A DNA stretch of 64,000 nucleotides from Daucus carota subsp. sativus (GCF_001625215.2 NC_030382.2:34892610-34956609), one strand, 5' to 3'. Counted from the first letter of the stretch, positions 32,411 through 45,194 are shown. The notes: generated by a model from the sequence alone, not told the origin. Made by a program: numbers and translations.

Positions 32411-32944
32411 TTCCCTAAATTAATCTACTTTCTTTTACGTGTGAAACATTTGCTAAATGATTATTTGTAAATTTGTAACTGCATTTAAATTATCATATCT
32501 AATCTACACATTTATTTGTAAATTAAGCATGATGGTATCTCTGAGGAAACTGAATGAGCATGTTGAGCACTATCCGTATTAATCTCTTCTATGGAGATAA
32601 CATAATAGGTGGTGAAGGCGCTCCTGCTGAAGCTGACAAGAGTCGGCCGGTTAACCTAAAGTTCTGTAGACACCTGAAAATTACTTCTGAAGGAGATAAC
32701 ACTGTGTTTGGATGATATTGACTACGTGGAATCTTTTTCCAAATTTTGTAAACATGTGCACGTTTGCTAGATAATATTATTTTTTAATATTTATTTTAAT
32801 AGTATCAGTATAATACTACAATCACATGTTTGTTTAAAAATTAATACATAAATATATAAATAAATATCAAAATATATAAATAAAAAATATATCAAAGTAC
32901 TATATGGAATATGGAATAGAAGTATGAACTTATTTATTAATTTA
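32411..32944. other. Intergenic upstream of GRP copy B
   Basis: No complete gene. A coding-like piece at about 32608-32700 (reading ...LKFCRHLKIT...) resembles a second piece downstream of GRP copy B at 35622-35715 (...LKFCRYLEIT...). Confidence 0.4.
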
Positions 32945-33066
32945 TTTCAAACAATTTGGAATTTTAGTTTTCTAACACCGCTTGGACTCGGAAATTATAC
33001 GCGGAAACAAAAAGTCAAGGAACAGGAGTCGGATTAGGACTAGCTAGACACGTGTGATCCTGACAG

Positions 33067-33074
33067 TATATATA
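33067..33074 (+). promoter_or_regulatory. TATA box of GRP copy B
   Basis: TATATATA, same setting as in copy A, 88-95 bp upstream of the ATG. Confidence 0.6.
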
Positions 33075-33161
33075 CCTAGACATCCCCGGTTGAAAGAGCT
33101 CATAATTTTTCTTGGTGCAAAAAAATTGTTCTAGCTTACGAATATTTTGATAAGGAGAGAT

Positions 33162-33797
33162 ATGAAGAGGCTTAGCGTTGCTTATTGTTGTTTGTTCTTG
33201 GTCATCTTGTTGGTCCATGGAGTGTTGGCGAATACAGTTGAGAATAATAATGTCTTGGGGTCCAAGAAAGATGATAAGGCCACGGGGGCTGAAGTTGAAA
33301 GTTCGAAACCAAGATGGTTTGGAGGTGGATATTATTGGGGCCGCCCTGGTGGTTGGTATTATGGAGGAGGTAGTGGTGCGCCTGGTAGAGCAGGTTGTGG
33401 TGGCAATGGTGGGGGTCCTGGTGGTGGCGCGGGTGGTTGTGCTGGCAATGGAGGTGTAGGTGGATATGGCGGAGGAATGCCTGGTTGGGGTGGTCGTGGA
33501 GGCAATGGAGGGGGCGCGGGAGGAGGTGCTGGGGGTGCGGGTGGATATCCTGGAGGAACACCTGGACAGCCTGGTTGGGGCGGCCGTGGAGGTGATGGTG
33601 GTAGTGCAAGTGGTAGCCAAGGCGGAGGCGGCTCATATTCGATGCCAAATCCAAATGATCCTAGGTGCGGAAATATTCAAATGGCTGAGATTCCTAATGG
33701 ATATTTGATTAGTTATGATTGTGGTAATTGCAATTACCAGTACACTATCGATTACAATGGGATGACTCCGGGCAATGGTAGGATTACTTGTTATTAG
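33162..33797 (+). CDS. Secreted glycine-rich protein, copy B
   Basis: 211 residues, same length as copy A and differing at only about a dozen positions by eye (for example Leu4 for Phe, Ala7 for Phe, Ala for Gly within the GGC...GNGG stretch). Signal peptide, glycine-rich domain and four-Cys C-terminal module are all preserved. The ATG at 33162 is the conserved start. Coding sequence is better conserved between copies than the flanks, suggesting purifying selection or gene conversion. Probably an extracellular or cell wall glycine-rich protein; the C-terminal module is unnamed. Confidence 0.85.
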   Translation: MKRLSVAYCCLFLVILLVHGVLANTVENNNVLGSKKDDKATGAEVESSKPRWFGGGYYWGRPGGWYYGGGSGAPGRAGCGGNGGGPGGGAGGCAGNGGVGGYGGGMPGWGGRGGNGGGAGGGAGGAGGYPGGTPGQPGWGGRGGDGGSASGSQGGGGSYSMPNPNDPRCGNIQMAEIPNGYLISYDCGNCNYQYTIDYNGMTPGNGRITCY

Positions 33798-34661
33798 TTC
33801 TTTAAGTGTAGGTCCGTATGTGTAAACATACTCTTAGTTTGGTTTTTTAAGTAGTAGTGCTACATAGTTTTATTCAGTTTGTTAGTTCAGTTTAGTTCTA
33901 TAAAGTCTCTTGATAATTTCTGTGTATGAAAGATCGCAATGAGATTTATACAGTGTTTGTATCTTCTATTTTATAAGATAATTGTCTTCAATGTTTTTCC
34001 TGCCATCTTTAATTCATGCATATGATAACTGTTACGAAAATTTCATACGCATGCACTACCCTCTGCTTGGTTATAACTTATAAGTGTTGTCGTGTTGGCC
34101 AAAGTTTCAAATTGCAGCTGAATTTGGGGTCCGAATATTAAGTTTCTGCATTACAGAATTTCGCTTAATGATGCAAATCCAGTACTATTTTAATGAATTC
34201 CTCACTATATGTAGATCAATGGACTTGCAAATTCAAGATCTATACAGACGTTGCAGAATCTGTAAACAACTCTGTGGATTTACTTTACACTCGAACCAGC
34301 CAGTGTCCATAAATCATCTGATATCCCAATTTCAAAGTGTAAAGTAACAGCAAAGCATACATCAACCACATAACGGGCATTTATGCTTAAGTTTTTCTTT
34401 CAAGTCCTTGACATCTTTGTTGAAGTCCTGTTGTACAAGACTACTCCAGTGCACAGCATTCCTGACAGTGATTTCGCAAATAACAAAAGCACTTTACCCA
34501 GCACAATGAATAATTGCAATGGCAAGACTGATATCCAGAGATTAAGTAAAGAATACCAAGAATCAATAACAATCAATGGAAATCTTTCATAAAACATAAG
34601 TACCTTGGGCATTATATGCACAAGGCTTATCTCTCCAGACAGTAGGAGAGCATCCTTTAAG

Positions 34662-35168
34662 TAGGGGTGATCGCGGTGCGGGCGGTGCGGTTTTTCGCTA
34701 AAACCGCGAACCAAACCGCGCATGCGGTTTGGTTGAAAACTCAAACCACAACCGCACCACGCTAGTATAAAAACCACGTAAACCGCACCACAAAAATGCG
34801 GTGTGGTGCGGTGCGGTTTGTATGCTTAAGAATAAATATTTTTAGTTGAAGTTAGAATAAAATTTAAATATACAATAATTAAGAACTTTGCATGTAATGA
34901 ATTTATATGATATTTATCATTTCAGAGCTACAACAACTACTAAAATAACACAAACAAAAATGTAAATATGATAATAAATATGAGTACTAACTACCAAGAG
35001 ACATATTATAATAATATAATCATTTCATACAAATTTGGTATAATAGTAATGCAAGATTGATAAAATAATAATTAACTATTATTTGAAGAGATTTAACAAT
35101 TAAAAAACATATATAACATAATTATAAATAATATATATGTATAATATAATTTTATTTGACAATCACTA

Positions 35169-35201
<33 letters not shown>

Positions 35202-35388
35202 ATATAATATTGCGGTGCGGTTTGAACCGCACTACTAATATGTCAAACCGCAATCCGCACCGCACCGCGCGGTTTGTGAAAAATTCAAACCGCAACCGCA
35301 CCACGAAAATTAAAAACCGCGTTTTGTGGTGCGGTTTGGTGCGGTGCGGGCGGTTTATGCGGTGTGGGCGGTTTTTTGATCACCCCTA
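34662..35388. mobile_element. hAT-type element with GCGGTGCGGTTTG-rich ends
   Basis: Inverted ends TAGGGGTGATC and GATCACCCCTA, with a perfect 8-bp CCTTTAAG duplication at 34654-34661 and 35389-35396. Subterminal zones are built of GCGGTGCGGTTTG/AAACCGCACC units, the core is AT-rich with a TA microsatellite near 35170-35210. The orthologous place in copy A (about 20012) is uninterrupted. Confidence 0.85.
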
Positions 35389-35396
35389 CCTTTAAG

Positions 35397-36280
35397 AAAT
35401 TAGAAGAAAAAATATGAGAAAATGACCAAAAAGTTAGTAACTATCTATGTATATAAAAATATAAGCTAGACCGACGGAAGAAACTTGAACCCGGAAAAAT
35501 CAGGGAAAAAAGGGGGAAAAAACAGAACGATAGAGCATCGTGTTCTAACTATGAACTGTGGTTTAGTGAACATTTATATTAAGATATATTGCAGGTGGTT
35601 TTAATTTAGTTACTTCAATCTAGGGGATGAGGGAGCTATAGCTCTTGTTGAAGCTCACAGTCATACACTTCACTTGAAGTTCTGTAGATACCTGGAAATA
35701 ACATTACTGCTAAAGTGACTCCTACTTTGGCCAACTTAATAGTTGTATACATAGGGGAACGGGATGCGACACGCACTTAAATATTCCCATAAAAAATATT
35801 TATATATCTTATTTTTAAGATTTTTTAAAAACATATAAAATTAAATGAGACAGGCTACTGATTGTTGGCAAGCACGAGTGTCTGTTCTTTCGCATGTCGA
35901 GTACTCTGTGCCCCTTCCTCTCCAAGTTAATGTATTCTCTGTTTATTTTACTGTGATTCTGCGTGCTTAGATGGGGGACATGGAATTTAAGTGGAATTGA
36001 TTTGAGCTTGGTTTACAGATCGATCACATCGCAGCAGGGAACTTTAGCACTAGTGTGTATGAATCTTACAAATCTCCCATTAATCTTGAAATTCAAGAAA
36101 AAAAATGTGCGAAAAACTGTCATAAATTATAATTATAATTTTAAATTTCCATATTTTAAACATAAAATTAAGTTTGAGATGAATATGAACAATAATATTA
36201 TATCTAATTTTTTTTTGACCCCAATATACATAAAAATATAGTAATAATCTATTGTATACATGATTTATATATCTTTATAA
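35397..36280. other. 3' flank of GRP copy B, no gene seen
   Basis: Up to about 36065 this matches the flank of copy A, including the site (near 35950, ACTGTGATTCT) that is split by the Copia element in copy A. A small coding-like remnant lies at 35622-35715. Confidence 0.5.
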
Positions 36281-39200
36281 TCAATATATATATATAAAGG
36301 AGGATGCGGGCGTCTCTAGAATTGCTCGATTCAGTCTTTCAATTTTTCTTAAATTTCGGATAGAAATTATTGTTCAAGAATTCTAAAAGTAACACGATTC
36401 TTTTCTTATTGAATTTTAAAGATGATACAATTCTTTTCCTTTTTATTTAGTACTAGCTTATAACCCGTGCAATGCACGGGCGGTTAACATATTTGTTATT
36501 TTATTTTATATATCTTAAATTTATCTAATTTTATTGTAAAAATAGAATTATGATAGAATAATGTGGTTAAATAAATATTTTATTTAGCAGTTGGATAAAT
36601 TCTTCATAGTTAAGTCCGTCAAATGGCTAATTAAATAGTAGGTCGAACATATATATTTTAATGAGAATGTTAAAATATTTTTTTTTGCATGTTATAATTT
36701 AAGAAGGCCTATAAACTCATATATAAACTAACCAATCAACCTTTTTAATATTTCGTTATTAATAATTCATAATATGGTATAAAACATATTATAGTTTAAA
36801 GAGACGCATGAAACCAAATACCGACCGTCCGACCCATCATACTAATTTGAATTTAATGTTTTGGTTTAATAAATGATAAAAAAAATATAGTATAACATGT
36901 TATAAATTCAAGAGCTCCGTGGGTTGAATACCAACCCATTCACCAACTTTACTAACTGACCGACCAAGTGAACTTTTTATTTCGGCTTTATTAATATTGT
37001 AATAATATATAGTATATGATAGATTTGTAATATTTTTTTTAATGTGAGATCATTAGAGTATTTAAAAATAATGTTATTAATGTATTTTTGGTTTAATAAT
37101 ATCACATGTTATTTATTAATAATTATATTTTTAATATATATGACGTCCGTGTTAATTGTAAAAACTTGATTTTTTAGTTAGAAAATCTAAAAATGATAAC
37201 CCGTTTTGATTAAAAAGACAATTACTATGTTGCTCGATATTATTTTAGAAGATTGAGTTCTTTTAGCTAATAAATATATAAAGATAATTTATTTTAGTTA
37301 AAAAGAATAATTGGTTTTATATATAGATAGGCCCGTACTTCGGTGCAAGTACCGACCGCCCGACAATATAATAATACTCTCTCTATTTTTTATTATTTGA
37401 CGTTTAGACTTTTGGCTCACATCTTTACGTATAAATATGTCGCCCATGTTCGTATTAATTGTAAAGATTAATTTTTTAGTTAGAAAATTTATGAAAATAT
37501 AATATATTTTAGTTAAAAAAAGTAATTACCATGTTTCTTAATGTTATTTTAGAAGATTAAGTTTTTTAGTCAAAAATATAAAAAAGGTAATATATTTCAA
37601 TTAAAATGATTAATTAGTTATATCGATAGGCCCGTACTTTAGCCCAAATTAAAAAAGATAATTGGTTATATAGATAGGTCCAGAATAATTGGTTATATAG
37701 ATAGGCCCGTATTTTGGCCCAAGTACTGACCTACCAAACTTTTATTGTTTCGATTTTAAAAGAATTGTTAATTGGTTATATCAATAGGCCCGTAATTTGG
37801 CCCAAATTAAAAAGAATAATTAGTTATATAGATAGGCCCGTATTTTGACCCAAGTACCGACGATTTTAAAAGAATTATTAATTGGTTATATAGATAGGCC
37901 CGTAATTTGGTCCAAATTAAAAAGAATAATTAGTTATATAGATAGGCCCGTATTTTGGCCCAAGTACCGACCGACCAAACTTTTAATCTTTCGGCTTTAA
38001 TAGTATAGTATAGATTTCTTATTGAATTCTAAAGATGACATAATTCTTTTCTTATTTAGTAATCCTAAAAGAACACAATTCTTTTCTTATTTAGTAATCC
38101 TAAAAGATAATACACTTCTTTTCTTATTTAGAAATCCTAAAAAAGTAGGATTATATTTATTTAAACTAACAATCATATATAAAATACAATTTATATTTAA
38201 GATTTGTAAGGTTATACGTACAATTTTTATTTTCAATTTAGTCTTATAATTGTTTTTTAAATTTCGTGTAAGAAATAAAGGATTGCAAAGATAATAATCA
38301 TTAAAAAACGCTAATAGCAAAAAAAATTAGAACCATAACAGAGTAATAATTTTTAAGTAATAAATAGGAATCATAAAATAAAAATAATTAACGAAAAAAA
38401 TAGGATATATAAAATAGGAAACATATATTGATTTTATAATAATGTAAATGATTCTTGATTAGTATTGTGTTTGACGAGCACAGAGGCGGCCCAAACCAAT
38501 TTTTATCTAAATAATAATAAATTTTCTATTAGTATTATTTTTGACGGAAAAGTAGCTAATATAATTTTTTATCTATGTTATAATATTTTTTTTTAAACGG
38601 TACCACAGTTCAAAATAATTTTTACCCAATTATAATTATAATTAAAAAAAATCAAGTTGAAGGATTCCAAAAGTCAACACAATTCTTTTTTTTTTTTTCT
38701 GGATTCTAAAGATAATACAATTTTTTTTAGGAATACCAAAAGGAATATGATTATATTTATTTAAACTAATAATCATAGATAAAATACAATTTATATTTAA
38801 TATTTGTAAGGTAATACGTACAATTTTTATTTCCGATTTAGTCTTATAATTTTCTTAAATTTTGAATAGAAAATAAAAGATTATAAAGATAATAATCATT
38901 AAAAAACTAATACCAAAAATATTAGAACCATAAAAGAATAATAATTTTAAACTAATAAATAGGAATCAAAAAATAAAAAAAATTAACATATAAAATAATA
39001 CATATAAAATAGGAATCATATATTGATTTTATGATAATATTGATTATTATTGTGTTTGACGGGCACGGGAGGCGGCCCAAACTAATTTTTATCTAAATAA
39101 TAATAAATTTTCTATTAGTATTATGTTTGACGGGAAAGTGGTTAAAATAATTTTTTATCTATGTTATAATATATTTTTGTTGAAACGGGACCACAGTTCA

Positions 39201-39590
39201 AAATACTTTTTATCCAATTATAATTTTTAATTTTATCATAATCAGAATAATTTTTATTAGTATGTGTTTGACAGTAAGGCGACTCAAACTAATATCTAAA
39301 TTATAATGTTTTGTTATTCGTATTGTGCTTGATAAGAGAGCGGCTCAAACTAATTTTGATCTAAATTATAATATTCAATTTTATCATAAAATTGGTGGTT
39401 CAAACTAATTATATTATTAGTATTGTGTTTGACAGGATGGCCACTTAAACAGATTTTTATACCAATTATAATATTTTTTATTTGTGATATGTTTAACAGG
39501 AAGATGATTCAAAATAATTTTTATGCTATCATAATACTGATTCAAATCAAAATTTATTACGCCGCCGCGAAGCGCGGCTTTTTTCACTAG
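36281..39590 (+). mobile_element. Helitron (outer), split by a second Helitron
   Basis: 3' end: hairpin CCGCGAAGCGCGG (39564-39576), TTTTTTCA, then CTAG (39587-39590) before T. 5' end inferred at TCAATATATATATATAAAGG after an A (36281). It contains the nested Helitron 36453-38014. The remaining sequence holds a direct duplication of about 600 bp (anchor phrases at 38163 and 38763) and decayed GTGTTTGAC-containing units to 39540. No coding sequence. Confidence 0.6.
36453..38014 (-). mobile_element. Helitron (inner), minus strand
   Basis: On the minus strand it starts TCTATACTATACTATTAAAG after an A. It ends with hairpin CCCGTGCATTGCACGGG (36464-36480), TTATAAG and CTAG (36456-36453) before T. 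Inside, a phrase like GGTTATATAGATAGGCCCGT recurs at least six times between about 37320 and 37980. 1562 bp, no coding potential. Confidence 0.8.
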
Positions 39591-39963
39591 TTTATAATAA
39601 TTGACAACATAACAATGTAGGCATATATTCTGTAAAATATTAGGAACAAAACACATGAAAATCATATCACAAAAGCCGAAACAACATAATAGAGTGAAAT
39701 GACCATAATGCCCCGGCGACAGGAAGAAACCCTAATAATGTAAAATAGTATGAAAGCTGGAAAAACTCAGATATGCCCCTTGTTATGAACCTTAGAAACC
39801 AAATCTTGTTTGTAGGTTGTGTTGTGCCCTTTTGCCCTTTCCTCTCTATTTTCAGTTTTCCCCTTTCCACCCTTCTCCTTGCTCTATCTTTCCGGTAATT
39901 TTACACCCTTCTATACCCTCCCTTTTTTCACACACAAACACACACAGATACATCTCTTTATGT

Positions 39964-39973
39964 TTATATAAAT
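39964..39973 (+). promoter_or_regulatory. TATA box of the MUSTANG-like gene
   Basis: TATATAAATA in a promoter-like setting, about 375 bp downstream of the Helitron end; predicted transcription start near 39995. Confidence 0.5.
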
Positions 39974-39994
39974 AACCCTCAATTCTACATGTGT

Positions 39995-41125
39995 AGATAA
40001 TAAAAAAGACATGGATCTTGCTGTTTGTTTTGGAAATTCCATGGCTTTTTCACTGATCTATCTGGGTTCTTCTTTGTTTTTGCAGGCACATTTGATCTGG
40101 GTTTTTTTCTGGGCATCTTATCACTGTTTGGACCCACCGTTTGCATCATTTTTCAAGATTCATTCTTCTCAGTTCTGGGTGAGCTTCATTTTTTTAATTA
40201 AAAAAATTGTATGTGTTTGGTTCAGATTTTTGAGATGTTTTTGTTGTGTGGTGCTTGATGGGTTGTAAATTAGGAGTGTTATATTGAATCTTTTGTTTGG
40301 AGTAATTGCGATGTATGTATGTGTGTTTGATGATAAAGGTTGGATCTTTAAGCTTGAATTGCGCTTATTTGTTGTGGTAGCTAGTTGTTAAGTTGTTATG
40401 ATGAAGTGAAGATTTGATTGATATTATGTTTGGATAGGTATCTTGATAAAGTTTTGATCTTTAAGCTTTAATTGTCGGTATTTGCTCCTTGTATATTTCT
40501 TGTTTGAAAATGCCGTTAAGTTAGTTAGGGTAACTAAATTATGAGTCAATACTATGTCATTTTTAGTTGTAAGGTGTGCTGGTCAAGTTTAGATAAGGTA
40601 TTTATGTGAGGAGTCAAAACCGTGTCGTTTGCTGGGTGAAAAGCGGCTAGTTATGTATAATAAACAATACCGTTTGGCGTTTGTGAAACTACTGGGGTAT
40701 ATATATGGGATCTGGTGGATGTCGGATTAATGAGGGTCAATAGTGCTGTGACACGTGTTGAGGTTGCTAGATATGTTTGAGGCGATAGTGAGGAGGGAGC
40801 TTGGCTGTTGGTTTTTGTCTTTCTCTTTAAGTTATCCACTCTTTGTTCTCCTAATGGCTCCTACGGAATTTTTGGAGTTTTATTAGTTTAATCAAAGTTA
40901 CCAGTTTTTCTCATTTGTATGTTTTCTGTTCTTGTTTTTTGGTAATTTTGTTTTTAGGATATTAATCATATTGATAACTGATAAGTAAAGGTTGTATATT
41001 TAATTTTAATTCACCTTATTTGTTGCATCATTAATTAGTATAATAAAGTGAGGATTTGACTCATCGGCTTTCTAATATATGTTTTTGTTGCATTTCTTAG
41101 TGTGCGAGTGACAATCTTGGAGGTA
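39995..41125 (+). other. 5' UTR with intron of the MUSTANG-like gene
   Basis: Inferred first exon about 39995-40178, donor GTGAGC at 40179, intron to TTTCTTAG at 41100, then 25 bases of UTR before the ATG. The Met-initiated frame at 40011 runs into the intron, so I do not call it coding. Exact exon borders need transcript data. Confidence 0.45.
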
Positions 41126-43594
41126 ATGGCTGACCATGATTTGAATGTTGGGCAAAGGCGAGATATGCCACTGGTCCAGAACCAGCATTTGGGACTAGGA
41201 CATAATCATGATCTAGTCATGGGAGCATTGGTACAGGCTCATGAACATGAGCTCAATCTGGATATAGTACAGGGTGGTGATAATGATTTAGGTCTAGGGC
41301 ATAATCATGATCGTGAATTACTGATGGATCACGAAGTTGCTCTACAACATGGGCAAAGCCAGCACCATGAACATGAGAATGGATATGATCACCATGATGA
41401 AAAGGATAATGGATATGACCATGAGAATAGTAATGGGAATGTGATAGATCCAGGTGAAGAAGATAACCATGATATTGATCCAAATGAGACTGTGATGAAC
41501 CATCATGATCATCAATTGGTTGTTTCTGCAGAGAACCACGGATTAGATTTATCAGAGAATCATGATTTGACCATTGTAGAGAACCATGAACTTGATGACA
41601 ACTTAGATCTTGATGTGCACCGAAATCACAATATGGATATGTCACAGCTTGTGGTCACTACTCCAATCATGCAAAACCGAACCCTGGTTCCTGCTCCCAC
41701 TTATGAATTGACTGTTGGACAAGAGTTTCCTGATGTCAAGAGCTGTCGCAGGGCGCTGAGGGACTGTGCAATTGCTCTTCATTTTGAGATACAAACAGTT
41801 AAATCTGATAAAACTCGCTTTACTGCTAAGTGTGCCAGTGAGGGATGCCCTTGGAGGATTCATGCCGCAAAACTACCAGGTATTTTGTCTTGTCAATGTA
41901 AAGATAGTTTTAGTGTTCCGGTTTTTTAAGTGCTTATCCTGTCTTCATATCTCTAGTTTGGCACAATTAATGTCATGTGTCCCTACTGTTTTTATATGAT
42001 TGATTCCCATTTTATTAATAAAAATGTTTCAAAACCTCCAGGAGTTCCTACTTTCACAATTAGGACCATACATACTGAACATACCTGTGGTGGAATTGCA
42101 CATCTTGGTCATCAACAAGCCTCAGTCCAGTGGGTTGCAAGTTCTGTTGAGCAACGTCTTAAAGAAAACCCTCAATGCAAGCCAAAGGAGATATTAGAAG
42201 AGATTCATCGTGTTCATGGAATCACTTTATCCTACAAACAGGCTTGGAGAGGGAAGGAACGTATCATGGCTGCTCTGCGAGGGTCATTTGAAGAAGATTA
42301 TCGCCTTCTTCCACAATATTGTGAACAAATCAGACGGACCAATCCAGGAAGCATTGCATCAGTTTATGTGAATCCAATGGACAACTGTTTTCAGCGCCTT
42401 TTTGTTTCATATCAGGCATCCATATATGGGTTTTTAAATGCAAGTAGACCACTTCTTGGGCTTGACCGAACTGTTCTAAAAAGCAAGTACCTAGGGACCT
42501 TGCTATTTGTTACTGCTTTCGATGGTGATGGTGCCCTCTTTCCATTGGCATTTGGGGTCGTGGATGAGGAAAATGATGAGAACTGGATGTGGTTCCTTTC
42601 TGAGCTACACAACTTATTAGAAATCAACACTGAAAACATGCCAAAACTCACAATCTTATCTGACAGGCAGAAAAGTATTGTTGATGGAGTTGAAGCAAAC
42701 TTTCCAACCGCTTTCCATGGGTTCTGTATGCGTCATCTCACAGAGAGTTTCAGAAAGGAGTTCAATAACACTGTGCTTGTCAACCTTTTATGGGAGGCTG
42801 CTAGTGCCCTCACTGTCATTGAATATGAAGGAAAGCTCTTAGAGATCGAGGAAATATCACAGGAAGCCGCTTATTGGATCCGGCGAGTTCCGCCTCGTTT
42901 GTGGGCCACTGCGTATTTTGAGGGCACAAGGTTTGGCCACTTGACTGCTAACATAGTTGAATCACTGAATACATGGATACTAGAGGCCTCTGGCCTTCCA
43001 ATAATCCAAATGATGGAGTGCATCCGTAGGCAATTGATGACATGGTTCAATGAGAGACGTGAAGTTAGTATGCAGTGGACATCTATTCTCGTCCCTTATG
43101 CTGAAAGGCATATGTCAGAGGCTCTTGAGCGTGCACGAACTTACCAGGTACTCCGAGCTAATGATGCAGAATTTGAAGTCATCTCTCATGAAGGAACAAA
43201 TATTGTGGACATTCGAAACCGTTGTTGTCTCTGTCGAGGATGGCAGCTTTATGGTCTGCCTTGTTCTCATGCAGTGGCAGCTCTCCTCTCTTGCAGACAA
43301 AATGTTCATCGCTTTACAGAGAGTTATTTTACAGTAGTAACATACAGAAAAGCATACTCTCAAACAATACATCCTGTTCCAGACAAGACTCTTTGGAGGG
43401 AAATGTCAGAAGGATCTCAAGGCGAACGTGGTTTTGATATTCTTATAAACCCACCAAAATCACTTCGCCCGCCAGGTAGGCCGAGGAAGAAGCGAGTTCG
43501 CTCAGAAGATAAAGGTCGTGTGAAGCGGGTTGTGCATTGCAGCAGGTGCAACCAGACTGGACACTTCAGAACAACTTGTTCAGCCCCTATTTAG
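41126..43594 (+). CDS. MUG1: MUSTANG-type domesticated MULE transposase
   Basis: Two coding exons, 41126-41879 and 42042-43594 (donor AG/GTATTT, acceptor CCTCCAG), join in frame to 768 residues. The first Met (MADHDLNVG) is used; the upstream GTG is not. A His/Asp-rich N-terminal region with repeated LGLGHNHD-like phrases is followed by the plant MuDR N-terminal domain (about 195-252), the MULE transposase core (LGLDRTVLKSKYLG with Asp393; ILSDRQ with Asp459), a SWIM zinc finger CCLCRGWQLYGLPCSHAV (from 646) and a CCHC knuckle CSRCNQTGHFRTTC (751-764). Lack of terminal inverted repeats around it and the strong match to MUSTANG proteins argue for a host gene of transposase origin rather than a transposon. 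MUSTANG genes affect growth and flowering in Arabidopsis. The FLK-like neighbour supports the MUG1 assignment. Confidence 0.9.
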
Positions 43595-44555
43595 GTTTAA
43601 TGATTAGGCCTCAGGGGATGTGCAGTTTTCTTTATTTATGTGAAAATTTAGGTTTCTCTATCCCTCATGTACTCATTGCTAGTTTATCATTTGTTTTTAC
43701 AAAAGATTGAAATTTGGGATGCAACTTATTTAAAAACTAGTACAAATTTAGGATTTCTTGACTCTTAATTCTTATCATTTAAGTTTGTGTTTTTCTCGGG
43801 TTTTTTATATATATTTATGAGTATTCTACTTGCTGGAGCTCATCATCTATCTTGCAACTTGAAATTCATTTTTTAGCAAGTTTTCAGTTTTTAACCTGTC
43901 CAACTATGCTCGTGATACTCGATTCAAATATATATAGATACAAATAAGTATATGAACCCACAAATAAGGTGTCTTCTTAATTCTAGAACAATCCTTCTCT
44001 TATTTTTAAATTGAGATATCGTTGAGAATTGATAATAAGTGAAGTATGATGATATTATAAGTGTTTCATGTCTTGTCTATCCATGTTATACTAATAATGT
44101 ATTAAATCGTTGTTTGGTAATGAAATTATGGTATAGAGAATATATTATGTTGGTACCAGTGCGCCTAAGTCTCCATGTATGTTTGTCATTTAATGATATC
44201 ATTATGCTAAGAAAGTAAGAAATCATAAGCTTAAATATGGTTCTTTTCGGAACCTTATATTATTTGTGCAAATTTAAGTTCGATCGTAAGAATATATTCG
44301 AAGTCATTCGGGGCCAGCAACCCATATCAGTAGAGTCGTTTTATAGGCTTGAAAAAAGATTACAACTCAATCAACAAAGAGAACAAAAATGGGGAATGAA
44401 TAGAATTTAAAATCATAAAATATTTTATGGAGGTAAAAGTTTATAAGTAGAATAGTGAACAATCACGATAAGTATTGTTGGAGAAATGGTGTAGAAATGA
44501 AGCACAGAGAATGGTGCAAAACACTCCTTAACTTGCTCTAAGGTATTAACTTACT
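43595..44555. other. 3' flank of the MUSTANG-like gene
   Basis: Presumed 3' UTR to about 43800, then AT-rich intergenic sequence; nothing else recognised. Confidence 0.4.
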
Positions 44556-44560
44556 CTAAG

Positions 44561-44886
44561 CTCTAAGGTATATATACGGCTATTTAGTTAAGAAGCCGGA
44601 GTTGCTTCTTAAATTACTCTAAGGTATATATGCGGCTGTTTAGTTAAGAAGCTTGCTCTAAGGTATATATGCGGCTGTTTGGTTAAGAAGCCGGATTTAC
44701 TTCTGGCTTCCGCTTTTCTTGACCCATTTATGTAAATAAGCAAGAGCACTTTTAAGAAGCTGAGAATGATAACTTTTCACTCAAAGCTTCTACTTCTTTT
44801 CCAAACACACTTTATTAACTTTTCACTACTCCACTTTTTTAATTTAAGCAAGAAGTCACTTCTTTTACGCTAACCCAAACAGTCCC
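44561..44886. mobile_element. hAT-like MITE with triplicated left end
   Basis: The right end (AACCCAAACAGTCCCTA) is roughly inverted to GGCTGTTTGGTTAAG on the left. The left end occurs three times: units CTCTAAGGTATATATRCGGCT start at 44561, 44617 and 44656. No clear target duplication found, so class is tentative. Confidence 0.45.
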
Positions 44887-45194
44887 TATATCTTAGTTTC
44901 TCTGAGAACTATAAAACCATACCAAGCAACATAGGTTAGGGTGTTTTCAGTGTTTGGTGACAAGTGAAGAATCAAAAGAAATACAGGTCTAAAAAACAGG
45001 ACAAACTTAATTCTTGAAGTACCATGAAAACTTGAATCATTGGTTAAAACAAAGTTTATCAGAAAGCATCTAGAAGAATCAAAGAGAAGGATTCCCAGTC
45101 ATAATAACTCAGTACAAGATTCCCTAAACACTGACAGCAACTCTTCGTCTTTGGAAGGGGTGTATGGTTCAGCAAAAGACATAATGTATCAACT

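Noticed and set aside
40011..40268. A small protein upstream of the MUSTANG-like gene
   Set aside because: The frame crosses a good intron donor and lies in the inferred 5' UTR; no family resemblance.
41102..41125. Earlier GTG start for the MUSTANG-like protein
   Set aside because: Not an ATG, lies directly after an intron acceptor; the ATG at 41126 gives the MADHDLNVG start expected.
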